64,000 bases of DNA from Hydrogenispora sp. (GTDB lineage Bacteria > Bacillota > UBA4882 > UBA10575), in the NCBI GenBank assembly GCA_012837705.1, contig DUQQ01000064.1, positions 27,258 through 91,257 of the forward strand, written 5' to 3'. The first letter of the stretch is position 1; every line of letters starts with the position of its first letter. Below are positions 1 through 10,460 of this stretch, one piece after another. Made by a program: the position numbers and the translations under genes. The notes under the pieces are model-generated. The model searched no databases. It worked only from the letters and a program-made list of their open reading frames with translations, and was not told the DNA's origin.

Positions 1-1795
1 CGTGTTTTTGGAAGAGCCCGGCCAAGGTGAGCCACGGGTTGTTCGGGTCCAGCAAATCACCGCTGAAGTTGTAGCCAAAGGCCAGGTTCCACCGGAACAT
101 GTCCAGATCGTCAGTCCACGTCTCGATGGCCAGATTGTGCTGGTAGAAGAGGACCTTGTCGCGGCAGAGCATGCCAAGCATGGGGTAATATGCGGTGTAG
201 GGCGCGGTTTCCAGCCGGTAACCGAGGAGGTCCCATAAGTAGTTGGTACCGCAGAATCCGGTCATATCTTTGGCCAGAACGTCAAAACCGCATTCGGTCA
301 TTAAATTATTTTTCTTTAAAGTACGGCCATGGGCTAAAACTCCCGCCAAGTAGGAAGTGGCAGGGTCGTAAGCTTTTAAACCAGCGGGATTAAAATCATA
401 CGGGGTGTCTCTGGCCCCCAGTTGGTCTTCGAAGATTCCGTCAAATCCTACTTGGTTCATGAGGGCTTTTTGCTCGGCGGCGACACGCTTACGGACAAAA
501 TCATGGTGGAAGTTGACGACATATCCTTCCGAAGCATAAGTCTCCGCCAGTAAGCGACCATCGGCTTGTTGGACAGTGACGGCCGGCAGTTCAGCGCGGG
601 TGATCAACTGCTGCAGGGTGGGAGAGTCCAAATTCCACCAGGAGAAATTGGTGTATGGTACGACCAGGTTGCCCTGGGTTTGCGCGTACTTAACGAGGTC
701 AGCAAGCTCTTCTGTGCTCCCATAGGCCGGATTGGGCGGGAGAAAGTCGGGATAATGGTGATCATGGCCGATCGGCTGGAAAGCCACCGGGTGGATGAGC
801 CCAGGGACTTTGATGACGTCGATCACTTCGGTTTTTAAAGCGGTAAAGGGTTTTTGGAAACGGTTGAAATCCAGTTTATAAAGGGGAGAAGCAAAATACT
901 GTGCTTTTTTCGCACCCAGCTTCTGTCCGAGCGCTGGGTAGCGGTGGATCCGGTTTTCCCGCCGGTAAGCGGCGATGGTCTCCGGATAATCGGTACCAAT
1001 CTGGATCAGTATCCGCGGGGAAGACCAAATTTGCTCAGGTTCCACCCAGGTTTTAAAGTCATGGACCAGCCGGGTAAAGCCCTCTTGCGAGAGAGCGGCA
1101 AATCCGATCTGGACCGGCTGGGGCAGGGTAAAGCTGTGCCCTTGGTGTTGGCTATACAACGCTAAACAACTGTTGTCGGTACGGAAGCCGACATAGTCGG
1201 CGAACATGACCCCCGGATACTGGGCGCTAAAGGATTGCTGATCTGTAAAGAAAGCAGCGTTTAGTCGGACTCCCGGAACCATTGGTAATAAGGCGTCTTG
1301 AATTGTGGTGGCCGCCACACTTATGTCCGCCGGGAAATGGAAAGTTTGAATCGGCACCGTGTGATGATTGGTGATTTTCGCCTGCATTTGGAGGCGTTGG
1401 TCGTCGCGGGGGCTGATCTCAACGGTGACATCGAGGGGTAAGGCTGCTGTTCCGTGGTAATAAAAAGTTAAACGTTGAAAAAGGGCGTTCCATTTATAAG
1501 TGAAATGTCCATGATAGGCGCTGCTGAAAACTTGTTCACCGTTGGTAAAAGTAACCCCCCATAGCTTGGCGTCCTCCGCTGCCCAGGAGAGGGGCTTTCC
1601 GGTTTTTACATCAAGAAACTGGACCAAACCACCGGTTGTCCGGTCAAAGGCCACCTCATAATGGCCGGTCTTTAGGTGCAGGAACTCCTGGCTAGCACTG
1701 AAATTCACCGGCGCCCCGGCCACCGGCCGACTGAGGACCAGAACAAAGATTGCCAGAAGGAACAGGGCTTTGGGCTTGGACAGTTTGGTTCCCAT
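1..1795 (-). CDS. Partial secreted glycoside-hydrolase-like protein (DUF6259-like), C-terminus beyond left edge
   Basis: Open minus-strand frame from ATG at 1795 (MGTKLSKPKALFLLAIFVLVLSRPVAGAPVNFSASQEF...) with signal peptide and GGAGG upstream; continues without stop to base 1. Not in supplied ORF track because it runs off the edge. Confidence 0.7.
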   Translation of the reverse strand, partial: MGTKLSKPKALFLLAIFVLVLSRPVAGAPVNFSASQEFLHLKTGHYEVAFDRTTGGLVQFLDVKTGKPLSWAAEDAKLWGVTFTNGEQVFSSAYHGHFTYKWNALFQRLTFYYHGTAALPLDVTVEISPRDDQRLQMQAKITNHHTVPIQTFHFPADISVAATTIQDALLPMVPGVRLNAAFFTDQQSFSAQYPGVMFADYVGFRTDNSCLALYSQHQGHSFTLPQPVQIGFAALSQEGFTRLVHDFKTWVEPEQIWSSPRILIQIGTDYPETIAAYRRENRIHRYPALGQKLGAKKAQYFASPLYKLDFNRFQKPFTALKTEVIDVIKVPGLIHPVAFQPIGHDHHYPDFLPPNPAYGSTEELADLVKYAQTQGNLVVPYTNFSWWNLDSPTLQQLITRAELPAVTVQQADGRLLAETYASEGYVVNFHHDFVRKRVAAEQKALMNQVGFDGIFEDQLGARDTPYDFNPAGLKAYDPATSYLAGVLAHGRTLKKNNLMTECGFDVLAKDMTGFCGTNYLWDLLGYRLETAPYTAYYPMLGMLCRDKVLFYQHNLAIETWTDDLDMFRWNLAFGYNFSGDLLDPNNPWLTLAGLFQKH

Positions 1796-2000
1796 CCTTT
1801 TACCTCCTTTTTGTTTACCTAATGTTCTAAATAAAAGTATAAAGGAAAAAAAGGGTAGAAGCTGGGCATTTTGTGACTGAATAACAGGCTTTTCAGGACC
1901 TTTTTCCGTTGGGTTGAACTTTACTTGGTATCTTTGCCAACAAAACCATGGTGTCAAAGGGTTGATTGCCGGATAAAAAAAATGAGGGGGAGGTTGCGGA

Positions 2001-2543
2001 ATGTGGTCAGTGGTCGAAGAAGATTTTAAGCGTAAAGACTACCAAAGAATAGTCGGCAACTGGCTGGAGAAAGAAGAAAGGGCGGGCGTGGGCTTTGAAA
2101 TCTCTTCCGCGTATGAATTCCACGCCAAAGATGAAGATTGTAAGTGGTTGGTGATCCATGTCAACCTAAATCAAGAACGGTCGGAGAAGAAAAAGTGCGA
2201 ACCTGTTGAGGCGGTAAAGTTTCCCGCAATTCTCACGCGTGTTCTTACTTATATCGATATTAATCTCCAGGACGACCTTTCCTTAGCCAGTTTGGAAAAG
2301 AGGTTTTTTATTAATCGATCGTATTTGAGCCGGCTTTGTCGGAGATATTTAGGGATCAGTTTGCACCGGTATATTATCTTACGGCGGATTACCAAGGCAA
2401 AAGAGTTATTGAAGGCGGGAAAAAGTGCGATGGAGGCCTGTAAGGATTCGGGGTTCAATGATTATTCCAATTTCCGTAAAATGTTTAAAAAGGTGACGAA
2501 TCTTTCGCCTTCCGCCTATGCCAAAAGACAACACCGCAAATGA
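2001..2543 (+). CDS. AraC-family transcriptional regulator (short N-terminal region plus C-terminal HTH)
   Basis: C-terminal double HTH: DDLSLASLEKRFFINRSYLSRLCRRYLGISLHRYIILRRITKAKELL...GFNDYSNFRKMFKKVTNLSPSAY. Confidence 0.85.
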   Translation: MWSVVEEDFKRKDYQRIVGNWLEKEERAGVGFEISSAYEFHAKDEDCKWLVIHVNLNQERSEKKKCEPVEAVKFPAILTRVLTYIDINLQDDLSLASLEKRFFINRSYLSRLCRRYLGISLHRYIILRRITKAKELLKAGKSAMEACKDSGFNDYSNFRKMFKKVTNLSPSAYAKRQHRK

Positions 2544-2726
2544 TCAGCGGGGTAACATTGGTCCATCCTAATCCCTACAGATTATCACAGGTTGATGGAA
2601 AAAGTGACAGGACGGCAAAAGGGTGTTAAAATAAAGCATAAATACCTGATTAAATGAAGTTGGTGGAGCGCGAAGCGCGCTAAGGAAGAGAAAGCTTTCG
2701 ACCGGTGGTCAGAATGAAGAGGGGGT

Positions 2727-4379
2727 TTGACCTTGCTCGCCTTGATTGCCTTTTTACCGATTTTAGTCACCGTACTGCTCATGGCCGTATTCAACTGGAG
2801 CGCGAAAAGAGTCTTGCCTTTGGCCTGGGGTTTGGTCTGCCTGATTGCGCTCGCCGTTTGGCGGATGGAACCGGTCTATGTTCTTGGTTATTCTCTGTTT
2901 GGCGCTTTAAAAGCGTTGGATGTAATCATCATTATTTTTGGCGCGGTTTTAATCTTAAACACCCTGCGACAGTCCGGCGCGATGCTTAGGATCAGTAATG
3001 GTTTTCGGCATATTACCAACGACCGCCGCCTACAGGCGATTATCATCGGGTGGATGTTTTGCGCCTTTATCGAGGGAGCTGCCGGGTTCGGCGCTCCGCC
3101 GGCCTTAGCGGCGCCCCTTTTGGTCGGGCTGGGTTTTCCCCCGTTGGCGGCGGCGATGATTACCCTGATTTTGACTGGGACCTCGGTATCGTTCGGGGCG
3201 GCCGGTACACCGCTCTTGAGCGCGGTCAATGGTCTTACCATCTATGTGGAGAGGACTGGCGGTGCCCGTTTTACCATGCTCCTTACGGAACAGGTGGCCT
3301 TCCTCCATGCTATCGTCGGCTTTTTTGTCCCCTTAATTGGTCTTTGTTGTCTGGTGGTGCTTTTCGGTGAGGATAAATCCTTGAAACATGCCTTTGCCGC
3401 CATGCCTTTTGCGTTCTTTGCCGGCCTGGTCTATGTGGTTCCCTATTACTGCACGGCCCGCTTTTTGGGACCGGAATTTCCGGCTTTACTCGGTGGTTTG
3501 GTGGGACTACCCATACTCCTTTGGGCGGCAAAATCCGGCTTTTTAGCGCCGAAAACCCGGTGGGACTTTCCGGCACAAAACGCCTGGCCGGCGGATTGGC
3601 GGTCCCAAATTGAGTTGGAAGAAAACCAACGGCCAGAGGTGGGGATGCCTTTATGGAAGGCCTGGACCCCTTATATGCTGATCGCCTTTATCTTAGTCGT
3701 TACGCGGATCCCGGTTTTTGGGCTCAAGGAGCTTTTATCCTCAATAAAGCTTACGGTCCCTAATGTTTTGGGGATCGACGGCTTGGATTATGAACTGACT
3801 TGGGCCTATTTGCCGGGGATTATCCCTTTTACCCTTGTTGCTTTGCTCACCCATTTCCTGCACGATATGACACCCGCCCAAACCAAGCGGGCTTGGCAGA
3901 ACACCTTTCAGCAAATCTCCGGGGCCGTGGTGGCTTTGTTATTTGGGGTGGCGATGGTCCAGTTAATGCTGAATTCCCATGTGAACACCGCTGGGTTCGA
4001 CAGCATGATGACGACCATGGCCCGGGCGATGGCCGCCCTGGCGGGTAACGCCTTTATGGTTTTCGCCCCGTTCATTGGGATTATGGGCACCTTCATGTCC
4101 GGGTCAAGTACGGTCTCGAATATTCTCTTCGCTTCCTTTCAATATGAGACCGCATTGCTTCTGGAGCTTCCACCGGTGCTCATTGTTGCTCTGCAAGCGG
4201 TGGGGAGCGCCTTCGGGAGCATGATCTCCTTCAATAATGTGGTTGCCACTTGTGCCACCGTGGGTCTGATGGGGGCAGAAGGAAAGCTGATCAAGCGCAA
4301 TCTTATTCCGTGCCTGCTTTATGCGTTGCTGGCCGTCGCGGCGGCCCTTCTGTTGCTGGGCGGTGGTCACTTGCGCTAG
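2727..4379 (+). CDS. lctP: L-lactate permease (LctP/LldP family)
   Basis: Polytopic membrane protein with LctP-type motifs [26 protein letters not shown] and [25 protein letters not shown] start. Confidence 0.85.
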   Translation: MTLLALIAFLPILVTVLLMAVFNWSAKRVLPLAWGLVCLIALAVWRMEPVYVLGYSLFGALKALDVIIIIFGAVLILNTLRQSGAMLRISNGFRHITNDRRLQAIIIGWMFCAFIEGAAGFGAPPALAAPLLVGLGFPPLAAAMITLILTGTSVSFGAAGTPLLSAVNGLTIYVERTGGARFTMLLTEQVAFLHAIVGFFVPLIGLCCLVVLFGEDKSLKHAFAAMPFAFFAGLVYVVPYYCTARFLGPEFPALLGGLVGLPILLWAAKSGFLAPKTRWDFPAQNAWPADWRSQIELEENQRPEVGMPLWKAWTPYMLIAFILVVTRIPVFGLKELLSSIKLTVPNVLGIDGLDYELTWAYLPGIIPFTLVALLTHFLHDMTPAQTKRAWQNTFQQISGAVVALLFGVAMVQLMLNSHVNTAGFDSMMTTMARAMAALAGNAFMVFAPFIGIMGTFMSGSSTVSNILFASFQYETALLLELPPVLIVALQAVGSAFGSMISFNNVVATCATVGLMGAEGKLIKRNLIPCLLYALLAVAAALLLLGGGHLR

Positions 4380-4552
4380 TGAATTGAGTCATGTGGGAGG
4401 CTGGAAGTCGAGCAGTGTATAGTTTGCCGGATTGGTGGTCTTTACACACTAGATTAAGTCTTGAGCCGACGTTCTGCTAAGGTTTTCTCCGAGAAGCAAC
4501 GGGATCGATCGAAGAGTCAGGCCGTCGCCCATGTTTTAAGTACAATCACGAG

Positions 4553-5827
4553 GTGAATGAGAAGTTGCCGCAACTATTACCGCTGGTCATCGCTGTTGTG
4601 TTCTTAGTTATTCTTTTGGCTTTCAAAGTCAAGCTTGGTTTGTCCCTCTTCATTTCCTCCGGGGTTTTGCTGGTGTTCTCCGGGAACGGTCCGGTTGAAT
4701 TGGTCGAGATTGTCCGTAGAACAGTCACCGACGGCCAATTTCTTGAGATCATCGGGATTATTCTTCTGATCAACCTTCTGGAGGAGTTGCTGCGGAAGAC
4801 CAACTATTTTGACCGGGCCTTCCAAGTTCTCCAGGGAACCGTTAAGAACAGGGTGAAAATTACTGCGCTTTTCCCCGCGTTGTTCGGTTTGATCCCGGCG
4901 TTTGGCGGTGCGAAGTTCTCGGCGTCCTTGGTTGACCTGGCCGCGCAAGACCTTGCGATTGACCGGACGGAAAAATCCCTTTTGAACTACTGGTTTCGGC
5001 ATGTTTGGGAGTTTTGCAGCCCATTGTTTCCCGGTGTGATTTTAGCGATCTATCTCTCCGGAGTGGAGACGGGGAAGTATATCTTGTTGATGTTGCCTTC
5101 GACTATTCTCTTTATCGTGCTGGGAACCGTCTTTTTTCTCCGTCCGGTAAACGTAAGGAACCAAGCTGCGGCGGGGGCAGCCCCCGTTGGTGGCCAAGGC
5201 CAGGAGGAGCAAAGGCGCGGCTTTTGGTGCGTCTTTCTACGTCTGTTCCGGATTGTCTGGCCGATACTGGCGATTGTGTTTGTAGTGGTTGTGTTTAAGG
5301 CCTCAATTCTCTGGCCTTTACTCCTGACGGTGGTGGTTTTGTTTGCTCAAGCACCGAAAGGAGAAGGGTTTGTCCGTGAGCTTTTCCGTAAAGCGTGGTC
5401 GCTTTCGACTTTGGGGATGGTCTTTGGGGTGTATCTTTTTAAAACCACTTTTGAGTGGACCGGTATTCCGCAGGAGATTCCCGTCTTAATGGCCGCGGCC
5501 CGTATCCCCAGTTCGGTGCTGCTGATCGTTTTCCCCTTCACAATGGGGCTGTTAACCGCAATGCCTTCGGCTTTTGTCGGGATCACCTATCCGGTGCTGC
5601 TTCCCATCTTTAACCATGGGGGTCTGCTTCACCTGGGTGCCGTCATGCTGGCTTATGTGGCCGGACATATCGGTACCATGCTTTCGCCGCTTCACCTCTG
5701 TTTTGTTTTGACAGTGGAGCATTTCCAGACGGAGATTCTCCCGTTTTGGACCCGACTGTTATCCCCCCAGGTTATCCTGTTCATCCTGACCTATGCTTTG
5801 GCTTGGGTGTTCGGCCTTCCGGGATAG
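4553..5827 (+). CDS. DUF401-type polytopic membrane transporter
   Basis: Multiple TM segments; FGLIPAFGGAKFSASLVD and LTAMPSAFVGITYPVLLPI segments typical of this family; GTG start. Confidence 0.65.
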   Translation: MNEKLPQLLPLVIAVVFLVILLAFKVKLGLSLFISSGVLLVFSGNGPVELVEIVRRTVTDGQFLEIIGIILLINLLEELLRKTNYFDRAFQVLQGTVKNRVKITALFPALFGLIPAFGGAKFSASLVDLAAQDLAIDRTEKSLLNYWFRHVWEFCSPLFPGVILAIYLSGVETGKYILLMLPSTILFIVLGTVFFLRPVNVRNQAAAGAAPVGGQGQEEQRRGFWCVFLRLFRIVWPILAIVFVVVVFKASILWPLLLTVVVLFAQAPKGEGFVRELFRKAWSLSTLGMVFGVYLFKTTFEWTGIPQEIPVLMAAARIPSSVLLIVFPFTMGLLTAMPSAFVGITYPVLLPIFNHGGLLHLGAVMLAYVAGHIGTMLSPLHLCFVLTVEHFQTEILPFWTRLLSPQVILFILTYALAWVFGLPG

Positions 5828-5922
5828 GATCTTTAGGGGCAGGGCAAGGTGGTGATTATGCTTCGTTCCTGCTCGAAGACGCGAAGAAGGGTAGAAGAAG
5901 AGAAAATATCTGAAAAATACCC

Positions 5923-5955
5923 TTGACATTTTACCGTGATGTGTGGTAATATAAT
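5923..5955 (+). promoter_or_regulatory. Sigma-A type promoter for tRNA cluster
   Basis: TTGACA (5923-5928) and TAATAT/TATAAT (5947-5955) immediately upstream of tRNA-Gly. Confidence 0.6.
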
Positions 5956-5971
5956 TTTTGCAAGAGGAAGA

Positions 5972-6046
5972 GCGGAAGTAGCTCAGTGGTAGAGCATCGC
6001 CTTGCCAAGGCGAGGGTCGCGGGTTCAAATCCCGTTTTCCGCTCCA
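5972..6046 (+). tRNA. tRNA-Gly(GCC), CCA encoded
   Basis: Cloverleaf GCGGAAG...CTTGCCAAG...GGTTCAAATCC...TTTCCGCTCCA. Confidence 0.95.
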
Positions 6047-6057
6047 ATTTTATTTCT

Positions 6058-6131
<74 letters not shown>

Positions 6132-6145
6132 CTTTATAAAAACAA

Positions 6146-6234
6146 GGGAGAGTGGCGGAACCGGCAGACGCAACGGACTTAAAATCCGTTGACCTTTCTA
6201 GGTCGTGGGGGTTCAAGTCCCCCCTTTCCCACCA
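6146..6234 (+). tRNA. tRNA-Leu(TAA), long variable arm, CCA encoded
   Basis: Class II tRNA: GGGAGAG...GGACTTAAAATCC...variable arm...GTTCAAGTC...CTTTCCCACCA. Confidence 0.95.
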
Positions 6235-6252
6235 AAATAATGACAAGGTTTG

Positions 6253-6281
6253 ACTCCGGAGCAAGTTCCGGAGTTTTTGTT
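6253..6281 (+). terminator. Rho-independent terminator of tRNA cluster
   Basis: ACTCCGGA-GCAAGT-TCCGGAGT followed by TTTTGTTTT. Confidence 0.8.
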
Positions 6282-6308
6282 TTGCAAACGTTGAACGAAC
6301 GTACCTTA

Positions 6309-6338
6309 AAGGCCCCCTCCGCATTAGGAGGGGGCCTT
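6309..6338 (-). terminator. GC-rich hairpin, probable terminator of minus-strand glycan operon
   Basis: Perfect inverted repeat AAGGCCCCCTCC-GCATTA-GGAGGGGGCCTT just past stop at 6344. Confidence 0.6.
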
Positions 6339-6343
6339 CGCCT

Positions 6344-7417
6344 TTATTTCTTTTTACTGGCTCCTTCTTTTTTGGCTTGCTTCTTTCCGGGTTTGGCGTA
6401 GAGGAAGCCTCTTTTTCGCTGGCGACCAATCTCTTTAATTTCATAATGGTGTTTTTTGAGAAAACTTTCCACCTTGCTTCTGTCCGTGAGGGCTTCATGG
6501 ACTTCAATGATAAAACTGGGTCTTTTTGCCTTAATCGTGTGGTTCATCCCTTTTAGGACTTGTAATTCGAAGCCTTCCACATCGATTTTGACCAGATCGG
6601 GACGGGCGATTTTTTTCTTGCGGGTATAGGTATCCAGATCCCAGACTTCAACCGGGGTGGTCAGGCTGCTTACCGTTTTTTGGAGTGAATGCTGACCAAG
6701 GCCGGAGAGATAACCCTGGAGGGACAGGAACCGAACTTCCTGTTTTGCCCCAGCTGCAATCGGATGGGGGGTGATGTTGTGCAGTTTATTCAGCTCAATG
6801 TTGCGCAGTAATTTCCAGAAGTTCAAAGTTTCCGGTTCGAAGGCGTGGATTTGGCAATTGGGATGCGCCCGGGCCAGGAGCAGGCTATGGATGCCGATGT
6901 TCGCGCCGATATCGTAGATGATCATCTCGGGTTTGATTAAAGACTGCATAAAGGTGAGGATCTTTGCTTCTAGGACATGTCGAGCCCGTTTTGATTCGGC
7001 TTTGTTTTCCGCATAGATCAAGACATCCCCCTTACCGTATTGGACCGGCATTACTTGTGTTTCCCCGTTGATCAACTGCTCGAGGGAGGATTGCCGGAGC
7101 GCTAGATAATCCGGCAAGTATTCCGGATCGAGCAGGGTGCTGATCTTTTTCCGGGGGAACTTGGCTTTCAATTCTTTCTTCAGTTGGGTGGCTAACGGTT
7201 CGGTCGCCACGCCGATCATGATCCCGTCTACCTGGTTTAGGGCTTCATTGGGCAGGATCTCCATGTTTTGACAGACCGCGAATCCTTGATCGAGGGCCTG
7301 TTGGATCAGGCGTCCCGAACAATCGATCACCCCTAAAACACTATGTTGTTTTTCTTTGAGGACGTTTAAGGCGACGAAACCGGCCGGGTCCTCACTGTAA
7401 AGCAGATATTTTCCCAT
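6344..7417 (-). CDS. FkbM-family SAM-dependent methyltransferase
   Basis: YDIGANIGIHSLLLARAHPNCQIHAFEPETLNFWKLLRNIELN and PDLVKIDVEGFELQVLKGM; start at MGKYLLY preferred over the longer ORF start. Confidence 0.85.
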   Translation of the reverse strand: MGKYLLYSEDPAGFVALNVLKEKQHSVLGVIDCSGRLIQQALDQGFAVCQNMEILPNEALNQVDGIMIGVATEPLATQLKKELKAKFPRKKISTLLDPEYLPDYLALRQSSLEQLINGETQVMPVQYGKGDVLIYAENKAESKRARHVLEAKILTFMQSLIKPEMIIYDIGANIGIHSLLLARAHPNCQIHAFEPETLNFWKLLRNIELNKLHNITPHPIAAGAKQEVRFLSLQGYLSGLGQHSLQKTVSSLTTPVEVWDLDTYTRKKKIARPDLVKIDVEGFELQVLKGMNHTIKAKRPSFIIEVHEALTDRSKVESFLKKHHYEIKEIGRQRKRGFLYAKPGKKQAKKEGASKKK

Positions 7418-7433
7418 ACGCTTACCACATCCT

Positions 7434-8744
7434 TTATTTGCTGCCGCGGCCGATGCCTTCGTAGATAAAGCCATGGGCGCGGACCTGTTCCGGAGGTAGA
7501 AGGTTCCGGAGGTCAATGACGATGGCTTGGGCCATTTTGGCTTTTAATAAGTCCAGGTTAAGCTGGCGATACTGCTCCCACTCGGTAACGATCACTACCG
7601 CCGACGCGTTTTGGGCGGCAGTATATTCATCTTCGCAGTAGGTGATTTTGTCGCCGAAGACCCCTTTTCCGGCGGCTAAAGCTTTCGGGTCATGGACCCG
7701 GATCTGGGCACCGGCACGTAGTAAGCCCTCGATAATCGGTAAAGCTGGCGAATCCCTCAGATCATCCGTATTGGCCTTGAAGGCCAGACCGAAAACGGCA
7801 ATGGTCTTTCCGGTAGGTGGGTCGAGGGTGCGGATGATCTTTGCCAACATCTTCTTTTGGACGCGGGTGTTTACCGCATCGGTCGCTTCGACGATGGAAA
7901 CTTGTTTGCCGTGGGTTCGGGCAAGGTGAATTAAGGCTTTGGTGTCTTTCGGAAAACAGGAACCGCCATAACCCGGTCCGGCGGCAAGAAATTCGGGCCC
8001 GATCCGGTGGTCCAGGCCCATACCACGGGCCACTGTTGGTAGATCGGCACCGACGGCTTCACATAGCTCGGCGATCTCGTTGATGAACGAGATTTTAGTG
8101 GCCAGGAAGGCGTTGGACGCATACTTAATCAGTTCGGCGGTCTCCGGGTTTGTTTGGATTAAAGGAATCTTTTTTTTCAGTAAAGGCCGGTAAATCTCCT
8201 CCATGAGCTTGAAGGCCTGGGGTGAATCGGCGCCGATGACGATGCGGTCTGGATTCATAAAATCATAGACCGCATTACCTTCCCGCAGAAACTCCGGATT
8301 ACTGACGACGTCAAAAGGAACCGGGCGGCGGGTGTGCTGACCAATGATGGCTTTGATGCGCTGGGTGGTACCCACCGGGACGGTGGATTTGTTGACGATT
8401 ACCGTATAACTATGAAGCTGGGGACCGATTTCGGCGGCGACGGCTTCGATTTGGCTAAGATCAACCGACCCGTCGCTCAAGGGTGGTGTTCCGACCGCGA
8501 TGAAAATGATCTGGGAATTGGCTACCCCCAGGCCCAGGCTGGTGGTGAAGCTTAGCCGTCCGGTTTTTGCGTGGCGGCGTAGTAAGGGTTCCAAATCTTT
8601 CTCGTAGAACGGGACTTCTTGGCGGCGTAGTTTATTTATCTTTAGCGGGTCGCGGTCAACGCCCGTTACCCAGTGTCCGGCTTCGGCCAGAGCAGCAGCC
8701 GTAACTAGACCAACATAACCGCAACCGATTACCGTTATTTTCAC
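7434..8744 (-). CDS. ugd: UDP-glucose 6-dehydrogenase
   Basis: MKITVIGCGYVGLVTAAALAEAGHWVTGVD, GPGYGGSCFPKDTKAL, FGLAFKANTDDLRDSPAL. Confidence 0.93.
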   Translation of the reverse strand: MKITVIGCGYVGLVTAAALAEAGHWVTGVDRDPLKINKLRRQEVPFYEKDLEPLLRRHAKTGRLSFTTSLGLGVANSQIIFIAVGTPPLSDGSVDLSQIEAVAAEIGPQLHSYTVIVNKSTVPVGTTQRIKAIIGQHTRRPVPFDVVSNPEFLREGNAVYDFMNPDRIVIGADSPQAFKLMEEIYRPLLKKKIPLIQTNPETAELIKYASNAFLATKISFINEIAELCEAVGADLPTVARGMGLDHRIGPEFLAAGPGYGGSCFPKDTKALIHLARTHGKQVSIVEATDAVNTRVQKKMLAKIIRTLDPPTGKTIAVFGLAFKANTDDLRDSPALPIIEGLLRAGAQIRVHDPKALAAGKGVFGDKITYCEDEYTAAQNASAVVIVTEWEQYRQLNLDLLKAKMAQAIVIDLRNLLPPEQVRAHGFIYEGIGRGSK

Positions 8745-8859
8745 TCTTTATCTCCTCCGATGGAATCGTCTTTCTTTCCAACTCTCCTCTACTCATTCAT
8801 CTTATTTTTATTGCAGAATGAAGGGGATGGGATAAAAAAACAATTCCGCCAGGAGGAAG

Positions 8860-9597
8860 CTACTTTTTCTTCCACTTTGCCCTTAACAACTGGGCGCTGC
8901 GTTGACGGAGTTTAAGCCGTTCTTTGCGGGTGATGTTTGCTCCTTGTCGGTAATGGTAGATGGGGACGGGAGCATAAACCACTTCATAACCGGCTTTTCG
9001 CACCCGCCAACAAAAATCAACTTCTTCGCCGTACATAAAGAACTGTTCGTCAAAGCCCCCGATTTTGGTGAAAATTTCGCGTTTGACCAGAAAACAGCTG
9101 CCCTGGACCCAGCGGACCTTTTTTTCCTGGTCCAAGAGGCCCGGACGGTCCTTTTGTCCTTTGCCCCGGATTTTACCATCGGCACCTGCATGGTAAATGG
9201 AGCCGTCGGGGTTGAGAATTTTTGCCCCAACGACCATTGCTTTTTTATGCCGTGCGGCGCTTTGTATTAATTTAGGGAGCCAGTCCCGGGTAAACTTGAG
9301 ATCGGGGTTTAAGAAGACAATATACCGGCTGGAAGTCATCCTTACCGCCTGGTTCCAGGCTTTCGCCACACCGAGATTCTTTTTGTTGAAAACTAACTGC
9401 ATTTTGTGGCGGAAAAAATGATCTTGTGCCTTTGATTGTAAATAAGCCTTGCTCTGGTCTTGACTGTTGTTATCGATCACCAATAAACGAAAAGGCAGTT
9501 TGGTGGATTGCCGTAAGGACTGGAAAAAGGTGGGCAAGGAAAGTGCGCTCTCGTAGGTGACCATTACAAGATCAACATGGGTTTTCACCATTATCAT
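8860..9597 (-). CDS. Glycosyltransferase family 2
   Basis: VDLVMVTYESALSLPTFFQSL...IVFLNPDLKFT...FDEQFFMYGEEVDFCWRVRKAGYEV. Confidence 0.9.
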   Translation of the reverse strand: MIMVKTHVDLVMVTYESALSLPTFFQSLRQSTKLPFRLLVIDNNSQDQSKAYLQSKAQDHFFRHKMQLVFNKKNLGVAKAWNQAVRMTSSRYIVFLNPDLKFTRDWLPKLIQSAARHKKAMVVGAKILNPDGSIYHAGADGKIRGKGQKDRPGLLDQEKKVRWVQGSCFLVKREIFTKIGGFDEQFFMYGEEVDFCWRVRKAGYEVVYAPVPIYHYRQGANITRKERLKLRQRSAQLLRAKWKKK

Positions 9598-9677
9598 CCC
9601 CTTTCAAACTGGCCTGGGCTTCGGCAGTGAGGGGCAGGGTTTTCTGGGGCTAGCCGGTCAGACCAACTCCAGTCTGG

Positions 9678-10460
9678 TTAGGCTTTCTCCCGATTGTCTT
9701 TGGCCGGTTTGGTCTGGGGATTCCAGGGACGAATGCGGTTGTTGGGCCGGACCGTATACATCATGGTTTTCCCGAAATCAATCGCTACTTTGTTGTAGCG
9801 CTTGGCAATGGCCGGGGCGAGAATCACCGCGTTGACCCCGGCGGAGATTAAGGCCAGATCAAATTCGTATTTACCTACTTTTTTGAGGACGGTTGAGATT
9901 TGGTCATAATGCTCAAAATTGATGGTCCCCACGATCTGTGGGGGTAGATCCGCGTATTTGCTGGTTATCTGTTTGGCGTATTCATCGGCCCACTTCGAGA
10001 TGAGAAGAGTTCGGTATTGGTGGATAATCTTCCAGAAATAGCGGTAAGAGACCATCTTGCGGTTACAGAAGACATAGCAGAGTTCGCGGGGCTGTAAGTT
10101 GTAATAATCGAAGATTCTATTGGTGAGGGCCCGTTTAAATCTGGTTGGTGCGGAGACTTCATCGTTCTGCTGTCGACAGATACCGACAACATCGGCCGCT
10201 TTGATCCCCTTCAACATCCGGTCGCGAAGGGTGAGGTTGGGGAGGTCTACTCCTTTTCTTCCGGTACGGCTATCCCGCACCCAGTAGGTCTGTTCCAGTT
10301 CTTCGTTGCTGAGGAATTTACCCTGGGCGAGGACGATATTTTCACCATCGCCGATCCGGACCAGGGAAAAAGGTTTCTGTTCGCGGAGGGCCCGGTGAAT
10401 TTTCCGTAAGACTTCTAATTCGGAGAGGAGCTTCTTGTCAGGAAAATCCTTAAGGGACAT
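9678..10460 (-). CDS. GT-D fold-type glycosyltransferase domain protein
   Basis: FSLVRIGDGENIVLAQGK...; start at MSLKDFPDKK (10460) rather than ORF start. Confidence 0.65.
   Translation of the reverse strand: MSLKDFPDKKLLSELEVLRKIHRALREQKPFSLVRIGDGENIVLAQGKFLSNEELEQTYWVRDSRTGRKGVDLPNLTLRDRMLKGIKAADVVGICRQQNDEVSAPTRFKRALTNRIFDYYNLQPRELCYVFCNRKMVSYRYFWKIIHQYRTLLISKWADEYAKQITSKYADLPPQIVGTINFEHYDQISTVLKKVGKYEFDLALISAGVNAVILAPAIAKRYNKVAIDFGKTMMYTVRPNNRIRPWNPQTKPAKDNREKA

Noticed and set aside
2-238. Plus-strand ORFs at 2-1165 in the track
   Set aside because: Antisense to one continuous minus-strand gene (start 1795, signal peptide, good codon pattern); plus-strand translations have no family features.
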